64,000 bases of DNA, taken from contig NZ_AP018439.1 in the NCBI RefSeq assembly GCF_009937955.1, forward strand, positions 4,154,001-4,218,000. Reading direction: 5' to 3'. Under the pieces are notes generated by a model that saw only the letters and a program-made list of their open reading frames with translations, searched no databases and was not told where the DNA came from. Both the position numbers and the translations under genes were made by a program. Origin of the DNA: Undibacterium sp. KW1 (GTDB taxonomy: Bacteria; Pseudomonadota; Gammaproteobacteria; Burkholderiales; Burkholderiaceae_D). Positions within the stretch are counted from its first letter, which is position 1, and every line of letters starts with the position of its first letter. Shown in pieces: positions 19,100 to 28,421 of this stretch.

Positions 19100-19585
19100 A
19101 TGAACAAGATTGACACGCCCACCGACATTGTTCGCTTAAGCAAAAAGAGACAGCTCAATGTCCAGGAACAAAACAGATTGAGCGAATGTGGTTTGAAAAC
19201 AACAGCCACCTATTGGCGCGCACATGCACTTCCCAAGGCCTTGCATGATGCCGGGCTTGCCCACGGCATAGACTGGGGCAATAGCATCATCATGGATCTT
19301 GTCGCTGATTTGCCGTGGATGCGAGACACAGTGATGGGCACAATATTGAACCAGCAAGAAAAATTCATCGAGTTTGAAATTGAAACCAGCCAGCAACACC
19401 AGCTAATCAGTTCCATAGAAGCCTGGCTTGACGTGACTGCGCAAACCAATATTTGCGAACACAATCGCGGCACAGGCAGGGGTGCTGGTGCAATGGCCCT
19501 GGAGATACGCAGGGAGCTATGCGCGCCAGCCGGGTCGCCACCGGCCAATAACAGCACAACAAAATGTGCTATCTCTGCTTATTAG
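19100..19585 (+). CDS. Hypothetical soluble protein
   Basis: A 161-residue protein that I do not recognise. It has no signal peptide or membrane segment. A helical N-terminus (residues 10-35) is followed by an acidic-aromatic stretch with GIDWGNSIIMDLV, and the C-terminus is Gly/Ala/Pro-rich. The preceding TTG could serve as a start, but ATG at 19100 is used. Its last 17 bases overlap the convergent zinc-ribbon gene. Moderate confidence that it is real, based on length and codon use similar to its neighbours. Confidence 0.5.
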   Translation: MNKIDTPTDIVRLSKKRQLNVQEQNRLSECGLKTTATYWRAHALPKALHDAGLAHGIDWGNSIIMDLVADLPWMRDTVMGTILNQQEKFIEFEIETSQQHQLISSIEAWLDVTAQTNICEHNRGTGRGAGAMALEIRRELCAPAGSPPANNSTTKCAISAY

Positions 19586-19877
19586 CGAGTACGTAAACAG
19601 AGCAAAGACGCCCTGCAATCAACCTAAGGCCAAAAGCCAAGACGACCACCAGCAATAAAGGTTTGCCAGGCCCCCACAGAGCACCAGCCATGCCCAGGGA
19701 CAATGCCGAAGCAAAGCCCATATCAATCTCACTGAAACGGCGCTCAAGCACAGCTTGGCAGGATGGGCAGTCATAGCTCACCCGCCGGACCAGTTTATAC
19801 CAGCGATGTCTGGTTAACACGGGAGGGGTCAATTGCAAGTCAGCGCGACATTGCGGGCAAAGATGTCGTTTGAGCAT
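19569..19877 (-). CDS. Zinc-ribbon membrane protein
   Basis: A 102-residue protein. Two CPxC knuckles (LCPQC at residues 6-10 and YDCPSC near 35-40) form a probable zinc ribbon, followed by a hydrophobic C-terminal half (about residues 53-92) able to make one or two membrane spans. Similar small zinc-ribbon/TM proteins are common and mostly uncharacterised. It overlaps the convergent hypothetical gene by 17 bases. A structured inverted-repeat element begins 12 bases upstream of its start and may separate it from its native promoter. Confidence 0.65.
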   Translation of the reverse strand: MLKRHLCPQCRADLQLTPPVLTRHRWYKLVRRVSYDCPSCQAVLERRFSEIDMGFASALSLGMAGALWGPGKPLLLVVVLAFGLRLIAGRLCSVYVLANKQR

Positions 19878-19889
19878 ATTTGAATTGGC

Positions 19890-20169
19890 TAGAACTCATT
19901 TCATCAATAGGATGAGTGCGAACAAGGCGATTTGGGATGCAGTGCAAGGCCTTAGGTGTGTACCCTGTGCAGCTAAGGCTCATGCCTTAGCAAAGGACGC
20001 AACGCAGCAATGCGCCCAAATCGTCAGTTCCCGAAGGGTTTGCCTCATAACGCGTGCTGGACTGCGTTGGACTCGTTGTCAATCGGCAAAGCTATTGACT
20101 GCCTCGTCCATCTTGCCAGCCCACGTTATGAGGCAAACGCACCTCACCCTATTGATGAAATGAGTTCTA
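19890..20169. mobile_element. MITE-like inverted-repeat element, copy 1 (280 bp)
   Basis: The element is bounded by 22-base perfect terminal inverted repeats (TAGAACTCATTTCATCAA... and its complement) that extend imperfectly inward. TA occurs at both outer edges, as in elements that duplicate a TA target (IS630/Tc1-like MITEs). Inside are further nested stems: GCGATTTGGG (19926 onward) with CCCAAATCGT, CTAAGGC/GCCTTAG, and GCCTCATAACG (about 20041) with CGTTATGAGGC (about 20123). It has no coding capacity. A second copy, 346 bp, lies at 60341-60686 and differs by compensatory changes in the stems. Confidence 0.85.
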
Positions 20170-20347
20170 AATGGCGCATACCATGTATTCGCGGTTTGGC
20201 AAGATCAGTTTCCCTGCATGGCTACAATTATACATTCCCAATTTGCCCGCCTGCCCTTGCTTTATCATTCAGACAGCAGGCTAAGCAATTCGATCACTAG
20301 CCCGGTCGATTGTGTGGCAAGGTCTGAGACATGAAAGATCAGCAATA

Positions 20348-21154
20348 ATGAGAGATGAAAAAATAAGATCAACTGAGCACTGGATAAACACCGAAGCAGG
20401 CCAACTGTATGCCTGTAGCTGGCAGCCGACAAACAATGAAGGCCATGACAACAAGCCGCCGATTTTGCTACTGCATGATTCCCTGGGCTGCGTAGCATTA
20501 TGGCGTAGCTTTCCCGCCCTGCTGTCTGAGCACGGCGGCAGGCAAGTTATCGCTTACGACAGGCTGGGCTTTGGACAATCGGATGCGCGTGATGATGTGT
20601 TGAGCCTGGATTTTATCGCGCAGGAAGCGGCAACTTCCTTGCCCCTTCTGCAAAGCCACTTTGGCTTTGAGCGCTTTGCGGTCATGGGGCATAGCGTAGG
20701 CGGTGGCATGGCGGTGCATTTTGCAGCTCTGTACGCCGACATCTGCGATGCCCTGATCACCGAATCTGCACAGGCCCTGGTCGAAGACAAAACACGGGCT
20801 GGCCTTATCGAAGCGCAACAGCAGTTCCAGCAGCCAGGCGCATTAGACCGCCTGCGCCGCTACCACGGCGACAAGGCCGCATGGGTGCTCAATGCCTGGA
20901 TCAATACCTGGCTGTCGCCCGCCTTCGCCAATTGGTCACTGCGCGATGTGCTGCCACAGGTAAGATGCCCTGCCCTGGTATTGCATGGTGAGCATGACGA
21001 ATATGGATCAAGCGCGCACCCTGAGCAGATCGCCGGGCTGACAACTGGCCCTGCACAACTGGAGATCATCGCTGGCGCGCACCATGTGCCGCACAGGGAA
21101 CAGGAAGACTGGGTGATAAAAAGAGTCTGCCAGTTCCTTGCCAGCTTAAAGTAA
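20348..21154 (+). CDS. Alpha/beta-fold hydrolase
   Basis: A 268-residue serine hydrolase with all expected elements: oxyanion region ILLLHDSLG, nucleophile elbow VMGHSVGG (Ser near residue 120), catalytic acid in VLHGEHDEYG and catalytic His in IAGAHHVPHRE. No signal peptide is present, so it is cytoplasmic. The start at 20348 is preferred over a TTG/ATG further upstream because MRDEKIRSTEHW fits a hydrophilic N-terminus. The substrate is unknown. It lies downstream of the first inverted-repeat element, about 180 bases away. Confidence 0.85.
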   Translation: MRDEKIRSTEHWINTEAGQLYACSWQPTNNEGHDNKPPILLLHDSLGCVALWRSFPALLSEHGGRQVIAYDRLGFGQSDARDDVLSLDFIAQEAATSLPLLQSHFGFERFAVMGHSVGGGMAVHFAALYADICDALITESAQALVEDKTRAGLIEAQQQFQQPGALDRLRRYHGDKAAWVLNAWINTWLSPAFANWSLRDVLPQVRCPALVLHGEHDEYGSSAHPEQIAGLTTGPAQLEIIAGAHHVPHREQEDWVIKRVCQFLASLK

Positions 21155-21188
21155 GTTAAACAGCGTAGCCGCCACTCAACACCGTCGC

Positions 21189-23150
21189 CTAAAATTCATC
21201 CCACTCATCATCTGGCTTACTCGCTGTCTTGGGTGCACCCACCCTTGGTGCTGGCTTATTAACAGCAGTGACAGACCTGTTGGCGGGTTTTGGTCCAGTT
21301 GCGACCCTTGCTGAACTGGCCTGTGGCTTGCTGGTGGCTGCCTGGGCATCGTCGAGCTTGAACATGCTGATGATTTTCGACAGGTGTTCGGCCTGTTCCT
21401 GCAGGCTCTCAGCCGCAGCGGCGGCTTCTTCGACGAGGGCAGCGTTTTGCTGCGTCATTTCATCCATCTGGGTCACGGCGCGGTTGACCTCTTCTATGCC
21501 TGAGCTTTGTTCCTGGCTGGCGGCGGTGATCTCACTCATGATGTCGGCCACCTGCTTGACCGAGGTGACAATCTCGCCCATGGTCTGGCCTGCTTCATCG
21601 ACCAGGCGTGCACCGGAATCAACCTTGCCTACCGAGTCATCAATGAGGGATTTGATTTCCTTCGCGGCAGTGGCTGAGCGTTGCGCCAGGTTGCGCACCT
21701 CGGATGCAACCACCGCAAAACCACGCCCCTGCTCGCCAGCACGAGCTGCTTCTACCGCTGCATTCAAAGCCAGGATATTGGTCTGGAAGGCGATGCCATC
21801 AATGACGCTGATGATATCAACTATCTTGCTGGAGCTGTCCTTGATCGACACCATGGTAGAGACGACTTGCGAGACCACTTCACCGCCCTTGCCTGCCACA
21901 TTGGCAGCAGACGCAGCAAGTTGATTGGCCTGGCGCGCATTGTCGGCATTTTGCCTGACGGTAGAGGTCAATTCTTCCATCGAAGAAGCAGTTTCTTCGA
22001 GTGAGCTGGCCTGGCTTTCAGTGCGGGCAGACAGGTCAGCATTGCCTGCGGCAATCTCGCCAGAGGCCAGCCTGACCGAGCCGCTGGTGGCGCGTATGTC
22101 TATCAGCACCGCCGCGATCTTGTCGACAAAGCGGTTGAAGGCCTCGCTGATCTGCGCCAGTTCATCCTTGCCATCAGCGGCCAGACGACGGGTCAGGTCA
22201 CCTTCGCCAGTTGCAATGTCTGCCATGGCATCGCGCACCAGTTCAAGTTTCTTCAGGGCCTGGGCTACCAGTGCTGTCAATACCAGAGCGGCGAAGGCCA
22301 CCACGATGATGGCGGTGACTGCCGAGGTAGTCAGCATGGCGGTCAGTGCCTGGGTAGCCTCTGCCCTGTCCAGCACGGTTGCCAGCAGCCAGTCAGTACC
22401 AGCGATTTTAGTGACGAACAGCATGCCCTCGCGGCCGTTCAGGTGCACGGTGCTACTGGTTTTGGACGCTTCAGTCGCACTCAGTACCTGAGTGGTCAGG
22501 CTGGCATCGAGATCGCTGAGCGGTTTCAGCGTCAGTTTCTCATTCGGGTGAGCAATGATCTTGCCGCTGCCATCCAGCAAAAACGCAAAGCTGGCAGGTG
22601 TAGGTTTGATCGAGCCTACATTGCTGGTCACTACGTCTAGCATGACATCGGCGGCGGCCACAGCGCTGATACTGCCCTTAGCGCCTATGGGGTCGGCAAA
22701 GGTCACCACCAGTTTGCCGGTGCTGGCGCCGATATAGGGCGCGGTAATGATGGGGCCGCCTGCTTCGCTGGCCTTGATATACCAGGGGCGTGCGGTAGGG
22801 TCATAATCGGCCGCACGCTTGCGGTCTTGCGAGAATACCGCATGCTTGTCGGCAAAACCGATATAGGCCATGTCAAACACACCGGCCTGCTCACCCGCCT
22901 TGAGTGCCCCCAGGGGTTCGGGCAATTCTGCCGCCAGCTTCAGCGAGGCGACTGCTGCCTGCTTGGATTTGACCCATTCCGTAATGGCTGTTGCATGGCT
23001 TTCAGACAGTTGCAGCAACTGGCTGTTGAGTGCATCCATGGTGCGCGAGCGCGTGGTAAAGAAATTTGCCACCACCATGGCCAGCATGGCAATGACTACG
23101 ATGGATACACAAATGCTGATGAGTTTTCTGCGCAGCGACGAAAAAAACAT
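21189..23150 (-). CDS. dCache-domain methyl-accepting chemotaxis protein
   Basis: A 653-residue chemoreceptor. TM1 is at about residues 10-30, followed by a dCache periplasmic ligand-binding region (about 35-275, with [12 protein letters not shown] typical of dCache), TM2 at about 280-300, HAMP, and a complete signalling domain with the conserved hairpin [20 protein letters not shown]. The C-terminus ends DDEWDEF, an xWxxF pentapeptide of the type that tethers CheR/CheB. A GGAG site precedes the ATG. The dCache motif around RPWY suggests an organic acid or amino-acid ligand, but this is not provable here. Confidence 0.93.
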   Translation of the reverse strand: MFFSSLRRKLISICVSIVVIAMLAMVVANFFTTRSRTMDALNSQLLQLSESHATAITEWVKSKQAAVASLKLAAELPEPLGALKAGEQAGVFDMAYIGFADKHAVFSQDRKRAADYDPTARPWYIKASEAGGPIITAPYIGASTGKLVVTFADPIGAKGSISAVAAADVMLDVVTSNVGSIKPTPASFAFLLDGSGKIIAHPNEKLTLKPLSDLDASLTTQVLSATEASKTSSTVHLNGREGMLFVTKIAGTDWLLATVLDRAEATQALTAMLTTSAVTAIIVVAFAALVLTALVAQALKKLELVRDAMADIATGEGDLTRRLAADGKDELAQISEAFNRFVDKIAAVLIDIRATSGSVRLASGEIAAGNADLSARTESQASSLEETASSMEELTSTVRQNADNARQANQLAASAANVAGKGGEVVSQVVSTMVSIKDSSSKIVDIISVIDGIAFQTNILALNAAVEAARAGEQGRGFAVVASEVRNLAQRSATAAKEIKSLIDDSVGKVDSGARLVDEAGQTMGEIVTSVKQVADIMSEITAASQEQSSGIEEVNRAVTQMDEMTQQNAALVEEAAAAAESLQEQAEHLSKIISMFKLDDAQAATSKPQASSARVATGPKPANRSVTAVNKPAPRVGAPKTASKPDDEWDEF

Positions 23151-23334
23151 ACCGGTTCTCCATTGATGACAAAAGGCGGAATATTCTGTAGCAACAGCTT
23201 TTGCAGCATAGCATTGATTTTGTCATGCAGTCATCTGACAAACCCGGCCTTCTGTTGTAGCCAGGCTGGAAATCATTTTTTCAGGAATCGTTTTTTTATT
23301 GCAACGACCATATCAGCCCACAAGTCTCACCAAT

Positions 23335-23950
23335 TAAATTACCTCCGGCAAAGCCGGAGGTTTATTGCTGGGGCGCCTCAAAGGCGCTGGTAACCCTTGA
23401 ACCGCCTAAAGGCGGCTACAGTCCCAATTTCATTTGGTCGTAACGCTCATCTTCCTGCTCTTGATTTCGGATGTAAGCTCGAACCACTTCTTCATCTAGT
23501 CCCACCGTTGAGACAAAGTAACCTCTTGCCCAAAATACTTCTCCTGTGAAATTCCTTTGCCTCCCACCAAAGTGTCTGGCTATCGAAATTGCACTCTTGC
23601 CTTTCATGAATCCCACAACGTTTGCCACTGAATACTTTGGCGGAACGCTCAAACACATATGAACATGGTCAATCATTAAGTGACCTTCAACTACGCTGCA
23701 TTCCCTTTGCTTGGCCAACTCCCGAAATATTTCCCCAAGATGCTTTCTCAATGCCCCATAGATCAACTTCTTTCGGCATTTCGGAATGAACACTATATGG
23801 TACTTACAATCCCACCTCGTATGACTCAAACTTTGATACTCTTTCATCTTGAAACTCCTTCTTTTGGTAGAGATAGAAGTTTCAAACCGACCGCCGTATA
23901 GGTCAAACCTTGAGGAGTCCCCCGGCAGAGCCGGGGATTACCTTATTTAT
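23335..23950. mobile_element. IS200-type insertion sequence
   Basis: A single Y1 transposase gene lies between GC-rich hairpins, as in IS200/IS605 elements that lack terminal inverted repeats. The hairpin beyond the 5' side of the gene is CCCCGGC/GCCGGGG (23920-23936). On the 3' side three hairpins stand in a row: 23342-23360 (CCTCCGGC/GCCGGAGG), 23373-23387 (GCGCCT/AGGCGC) and 23402-23415 (CCGCCT/AGGCGG). The exact ends are estimated from the hairpins. There is no tnpB accessory gene. Confidence 0.8.
23416..23847 (-). CDS. tnpA: IS200/IS605 family TnpA transposase
   Basis: A 143-residue Y1 transposase of full family length. The N-terminal segment CKYHIVFIPKCRKKLIYG is diagnostic of IS200. 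The HUH motif is DHVHM (His61, His63) and the nucleophilic Tyr is Tyr125 in VRAYIRNQE. It catalyses single-strand excision and insertion of the element. The frame is intact, so it may be active. Confidence 0.95.
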   Translation of the reverse strand: MKEYQSLSHTRWDCKYHIVFIPKCRKKLIYGALRKHLGEIFRELAKQRECSVVEGHLMIDHVHMCLSVPPKYSVANVVGFMKGKSAISIARHFGGRQRNFTGEVFWARGYFVSTVGLDEEVVRAYIRNQEQEDERYDQMKLGL

Positions 23951-24347
23951 TTAGTTGCAAATTGACGACGTTGCCGACAATTAATATCATTAATATAAAC
24001 ACGTCACCTGAAATTGTTAAATATTTACACGCATGTTGTTTTACCTATGGGCGCATTGCCTTTCTTGTAGGGCACATCCCTGCCGTGTAGCAACAGGTCA
24101 TCATATTGCTATCGCTTTGCAGATGACAGGCCTTCTGCAAGGTTTTGATTTCTGGCCGGGTGACTGGTATCTTCAGCTTCTTGCGGATTCGCTGCATTTG
24201 CACATGCCTTGTCTGTGTACTTATTTGCGGGCAAATGCAGTTTCATCTCGCGTCGTAATATGTTGCAACAATTTTTGGCAAATCTTGCCTGATTAATACG
24301 CTATGCTTCAGCGTGGCTTCCTCTATTCTGGGTTTTGAATTGCAAGA
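23951..24347. other. Non-coding gap after IS200
   Basis: Nearly 400 bases with no convincing gene. An open frame of 87 codons at 24033-24296 has a Cys-rich, low-plausibility composition and no ribosome-binding site. The first 80 bases are AT-rich and may hold a promoter for the RDD gene. I see no repeats or RNA structure. Confidence 0.4.
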
Positions 24348-24929
24348 ATGAAAGCGCTACTCACACCATTACATGACAGCTATGCGTCAAGAGAGACGGG
24401 AGACTTGCTCGCCCTGGGTATCAAGCCTGATCTGGCTGAGCATGAATATGCTGCGGTGGAATCGATACTCTCGGTACGCGGTGTGGATATCAATGCCTTC
24501 AGGGAACACCGCCAGCAATACCTGAAAAGTGCCGGGCAGCAAAAACCTGCTGATGACAAGCTGGCCTATATGTCACATCGCCTGGCCGCCCAGCTTATTG
24601 ATGTGATAGGCATCGCCCTGCTGCTGGCGCTACTGGGTTTGCTGATCACCTTCGCCATGCCCAATCTGTTCAAGCAGACCAACCGCGCCATCCTGATATT
24701 GTGGACGCTTTACCTCTTGTTCAAGGATGGCTTTGATGGGCAAAGCCTGGGCAAGCGCATCATGGGCATACGTGTGCTACAGCGTGACACTGAGGAGCCC
24801 TGCAACCTCACGCAATCCTTTGTGCGCAATATTCTTGCGCTGACGGTGGTCGATTGGTTGTTCGCCCTGGGCAGCAAGCGCTCTCGTCTGGGCGATATGC
24901 TGGCTGGCACCAGGGTAGTCAGGGAATAA
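24348..24929 (+). CDS. RDD family membrane protein
   Basis: A 193-residue protein. The soluble N-terminal 75 residues are unlike anything I recognise. From about residue 76 comes an RDD domain: RLAAQLIDVIGIALLLALLG (first span with the R..D pattern), a second span near 110-125, then DGFDGQSLGKRIMGIRV and the C-terminal SRLGDMLAGTRVV. RDD proteins are small transporters or membrane proteins of mostly unknown role. It is a single gene, convergent with the DUF4214 gene. Confidence 0.85.
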   Translation: MKALLTPLHDSYASRETGDLLALGIKPDLAEHEYAAVESILSVRGVDINAFREHRQQYLKSAGQQKPADDKLAYMSHRLAAQLIDVIGIALLLALLGLLITFAMPNLFKQTNRAILILWTLYLLFKDGFDGQSLGKRIMGIRVLQRDTEEPCNLTQSFVRNILALTVVDWLFALGSKRSRLGDMLAGTRVVRE

Positions 24930-24999
24930 GCGACTGCCTGACCAGCCGCCTCCTCTATCACATCCCGCCGTCACATCTCCCTTTACATCCATCCGCGCA

Positions 25000-26748
25000 T
25001 CACAAAAAGTTTGTCGCATCAAAGCCGACCAGGCTCAGGTTATTGACATTCTTCAATACCCCCACCAGCACGATCTCATCCGGCGTGATGTTGTTGACAT
25101 CAAGCTGGTTGATCACATACCAGATGCTGGCGTCGCCTATGATGTCGGCGGTAATGATGACCATCTTGCTGGCAACAGTAGGGCCGGTGAAGGCCTTGCC
25201 GGTACCAAACAGGGCGGCAATCTTTGTCGTATCGAGTGCATTGCCCTGCACCGTCAGCACGTCGCCATTGGCCCAGGCTTTTGGGGTCGTTGCTGCTGCA
25301 TTGACGGCGGCAATCTTGGTCGTGCCGGTCTTGTTCAGGAAGGCGGAGAAATTCAATACATCACCGCCCTTGCCTATGGTGAAATTGGTGATGGTATCCA
25401 CACCATTGGCAACCGGGGTAATGCCAAAAGCATAGGTATCAACCCCGATACCACCCTGCATGGTGTCGATGCCGCCGCCGCCATTGAAAAAATTAGGGTA
25501 ATTCGAGCCAACCAGCAGATTATTCGCTTCATCACCCTTGATGGTGGTGGTCACCGTCACCTTGCCTGCGGATGAACCGGTGGTGGTGCCGGTACTGCTG
25601 GCAGGCGCTGCAATCAGGCTCAGATCGACATAATCAACCTTCTTGATATCACCACTGAGCAAGGCCAGCGGTTTGCCGTCCAGCGTCAGCAGATCCTGTC
25701 CCAGATCCACCACCAGTGGCGTGGTCAGCGCGCCCTTGCCACTGAGCAAGTGATTGGTTTCATTAAGCGGGATATCGATGTAATTGATCTGCAAGTCAGA
25801 CTTGACTGCATTGATGATATTGGCAACCTTGCCACCGGTGAAAGAGGTATTGTCCAGCGTCACCGTCAGATTCGCGATATTGTTGATACTGGCATTGGCC
25901 GTGGCCTTGCCGCTCAGGGTCAAGGTGGCAGTGGTGTCGGTGGTCTTGACCAGGGTGCCGGTCAGGCCTGTGGGTACATTGGTGATCTTGCCCAGGGATG
26001 TGCCGACATTACCCTTGAAGGTGTCGCCAGTCAGGGTGAGGATAATACTGCTGGTGATGCTGCCATCATTGAGCTGTTGCTCAACAAAAGCAGGGGCCGA
26101 ATAACTGATACTGCCTATGGTGGGCGTCACTTCAGACGCCTGCGCCACTTTCAAGACCAGTTGCTCGACATTGGTAGGGGCAGCTGCAGCCTCAGCCGCC
26201 GTTGGCATGCGCCCTATCAGCGTGGTATACACCACGCTGGCATACACCTTGGTCGAGGCAGCTATCTTGAACTCTTGCGACTGGGCAAACTGGTTGACGA
26301 TTTCACCACGTGCCATGCCATTGTTCATTTGCCCAACCCAGTAATCGCGGCCTGCCGCATCAGCGCTGCGGCCAAGCACGTTCTGGTAAATCAGGTCGAG
26401 GAACTGGCTGTTTGACAAGTTTGCGCCGTATTTGCTGACAAACTCTTCTGATTGTGCAAACACCTGGGCTATCTGGCTATTGCTGCCGCCATTCCTGTGT
26501 ACGCCCATCCAGAAGGTAAAACCATCGGTATCCGGTATGCGGTTGAAGGCAGCGAGGTAGAGCCGCACAATCTGCTCAGCAACCGGGCTATACTCAGGCG
26601 CAATCAAAAAGCTGTATTCCACCCCGGCGCGGGTGAGCAAACCAGAGTCAAGACGGGACGCATACAAATCCACGGTCTGTTGATCGGGTTGCTTGTCCCA
26701 GAGTATCTGGAACAAACCTGTGACGAATTCTTTATTGGTTTTGGCCAT
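25000..26748 (-). CDS. DUF4214 repeat protein with C-terminal RTX-like region
   Basis: A 582-residue protein with N-terminal DUF4214 units (FWMGVHRNGGSN and VLGRSADAAGRDYWVGQM). These are followed by a long Thr/Val/Gly-rich beta region and a C-terminal calcium-binding RTX-like block (DEANNLLVGSNYPNFFNGGG, then GGIGVDTYAFG). The C-terminus is typical of type I secretion substrates. There is no Sec signal peptide. The domain order is the reverse of the protein at 6489-7988. An AGGTG site precedes the ATG. Surface or secreted localisation is inferred; no enzymatic motif is seen. Confidence 0.8.
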   Translation of the reverse strand: MAKTNKEFVTGLFQILWDKQPDQQTVDLYASRLDSGLLTRAGVEYSFLIAPEYSPVAEQIVRLYLAAFNRIPDTDGFTFWMGVHRNGGSNSQIAQVFAQSEEFVSKYGANLSNSQFLDLIYQNVLGRSADAAGRDYWVGQMNNGMARGEIVNQFAQSQEFKIAASTKVYASVVYTTLIGRMPTAAEAAAAPTNVEQLVLKVAQASEVTPTIGSISYSAPAFVEQQLNDGSITSSIILTLTGDTFKGNVGTSLGKITNVPTGLTGTLVKTTDTTATLTLSGKATANASINNIANLTVTLDNTSFTGGKVANIINAVKSDLQINYIDIPLNETNHLLSGKGALTTPLVVDLGQDLLTLDGKPLALLSGDIKKVDYVDLSLIAAPASSTGTTTGSSAGKVTVTTTIKGDEANNLLVGSNYPNFFNGGGGIDTMQGGIGVDTYAFGITPVANGVDTITNFTIGKGGDVLNFSAFLNKTGTTKIAAVNAAATTPKAWANGDVLTVQGNALDTTKIAALFGTGKAFTGPTVASKMVIITADIIGDASIWYVINQLDVNNITPDEIVLVGVLKNVNNLSLVGFDATNFL

Positions 26749-27090
26749 CGTTGCACCTGCATTTATTGCAGCAAATAATCACGAAAGAAACAGCAAGCAT
26801 GCCCTGTCGGGGGTAGCAGTTCACTACTTTACGGCAAACTTTCTCAAAGTTTCAGTGTCTATCCCATGTCCGGGCTAGCGGATAAGACAAACTCAGGGTT
26901 CTTGCCAAGCGGAAAAACCCCTATTTATGCAGTATATGCCAAAAAATTTCGCAGCAATTCATGCAACAGGCATTAAAAAACCCGCCAGTTCCCATTTTCG
27001 GTGTCTTTAATTGATAAAATACAAAACATCCTGCAAGTCATTCACTAGTCAGCCCAGGCCCGGTAGCAAAAGAGCAGAAAGCCAGACATC
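26749..27090. promoter_or_regulatory. Divergent intergenic region
   Basis: This 342-base gap between the divergent DUF4214 and nucleosidase genes holds no plausible gene. It is AT-rich near 26930-27030 and should contain both promoters. No palindrome stands out. Confidence 0.35.
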
Positions 27091-27684
27091 ATGAAAATCG
27101 CCGTCCTCTTCCCCACCCAGACAGAAGCCAGCCTGTTTCAGCGCGAAGGCATCATCACCATCGTCTCTGGCGTAGGGCTCACTGCGACTGCCCACGCAAC
27201 CCTGCGGGCAATCTATGAATATGAACCCGACATGCTCATCATGGCAGGCATCGCCGGGGCTTATCCCCATTCCAGCTTCAAGGTCGGTGACGTGGCGCTG
27301 GTGGAAAGCGAAGTCGAAGGCGACCTCGGCTTTTTCACACCCGATGGTTTTACCCATCTCGCCCACCTGCCCATAGACATGGAATTTGAACGCCGCCATA
27401 CTCTGAGCTGCCCCTTCATCCCGGCAGGCACAGAGTTCGCCCGGGCACGCAGCATGTCCCTGAATGCCGCGATGGCCCACTATGTCGATACAGAATTTGT
27501 CGATCTTGAAAACATGGAAGGTGCAGCCTTCTTCTATACCTGTTTGCAGGAAGAACAGCCCTTCCTGGAGTTGCGGGCGATATCCAACTTCGTCAATGTT
27601 GATAATGATGAATGGGACATGCAGGGCTCGATCAAAGCCATGACTGCGGCCCTGCATCACCTGCTGGATGACATACAGCACTGA
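27091..27684 (+). CDS. Phosphorylase-superfamily nucleosidase (MTAN/futalosine hydrolase-like)
   Basis: A 197-residue purine nucleoside hydrolase-like enzyme. The N-terminal IAVLFPTQTEASLF, the central MLIMAGIAGAY ribose/phosphate region, and the ENMEGAAFFYTC motif with RAISNFV near the C-terminus follow the MTA/SAH nucleosidase and futalosine hydrolase pattern. The NMEGA motif is closest in feel to futalosine hydrolase, but the true substrate cannot be decided without alignment. It heads a run of three same-strand genes (acetyltransferase, cupin) with short gaps. Confidence 0.75.
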   Translation: MKIAVLFPTQTEASLFQREGIITIVSGVGLTATAHATLRAIYEYEPDMLIMAGIAGAYPHSSFKVGDVALVESEVEGDLGFFTPDGFTHLAHLPIDMEFERRHTLSCPFIPAGTEFARARSMSLNAAMAHYVDTEFVDLENMEGAAFFYTCLQEEQPFLELRAISNFVNVDNDEWDMQGSIKAMTAALHHLLDDIQH

Positions 27685-27743
27685 AATAGCATTGAGCCAC
27701 ACTGAACCAGCACCAAGCCGACACAGAATCTACACTGAATTTT

Positions 27744-28385
27744 ATGCACGGACCCGACCCCAAAAACCCTCACCCCATGCAGGGCTTCCCCCAGGTTTGC
27801 TATATCCAGAATACCGTCAGCAACCCCAATATCAGCATCGGTGACTACACCTATTATGATGACCCGGAAGATGCTGAAAACTTCGAGCGCAATGTGCTCT
27901 ACCATTTCCCCTTCATCGGGGACAAGCTCATCATCGGCAAATTCTGTGCGCTGGCGCGGGGTGTCAAGTTCATCATGAACGGGGCCAACCACAATATGGC
28001 AGGCATCTCCACCTACCCTTTCCAGATTTTTGGCAATGGCTGGGAAAAAACACCGATGGATCTTGAGTCCCTCCCCTACAAAGGCGACACCATCATCGGC
28101 AACGATGTCTGGATAGGGTATGAAGCACTCATCATGCCGGGTGTAAAGATAGGTAATGGTGCCATCATTTCTTCACGCTCCGTCGTGGTTGCCGATGTAC
28201 CCGCCTATACCATCGTCGGCGGCAACCCGGCTAAACCCATACGCCAGCGCTTTACGCCGGATGTCATCGATACCCTGGAGCAGATCGCCTGGTGGGACTG
28301 GTCGGTAGAAAAAATCAGCCGCTACATCAGCGTGATTATTGCGGGCGACATCGGCGCACTCAAAGCCAGCGCACTGGCTGAATAA
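27744..28385 (+). CDS. CatB/Vat-type hexapeptide-repeat O-acetyltransferase
   Basis: A 213-residue acetyltransferase of the xenobiotic (CatB/VatD) group. Markers are SIGDYTYYDDP near the N-terminus, FCALARGVKFIMNGANHNM with the catalytic His, and hexapeptide repeats IIGNDVWIGYEALIMPGVKIGNGAI forming a left-handed beta helix, followed by IVGGNPAKPIRQRF. It probably acts as a trimer with acetyl-CoA. Some relatives acetylate chloramphenicol or streptogramins; whether this one does is unknown. An internal ATG at 27777 is an alternative start. Confidence 0.88.
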   Translation: MHGPDPKNPHPMQGFPQVCYIQNTVSNPNISIGDYTYYDDPEDAENFERNVLYHFPFIGDKLIIGKFCALARGVKFIMNGANHNMAGISTYPFQIFGNGWEKTPMDLESLPYKGDTIIGNDVWIGYEALIMPGVKIGNGAIISSRSVVVADVPAYTIVGGNPAKPIRQRFTPDVIDTLEQIAWWDWSVEKISRYISVIIAGDIGALKASALAE

Positions 28386-28421
28386 CGGCGCTTATCTCAA
28401 TTTACTTTTAGATCCAAAAAC

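Noticed and set aside
24033..24296. 87-codon open frame after the IS200 element
   Set aside because: Cys-rich, unlikely composition, no Shine-Dalgarno and no family resemblance.
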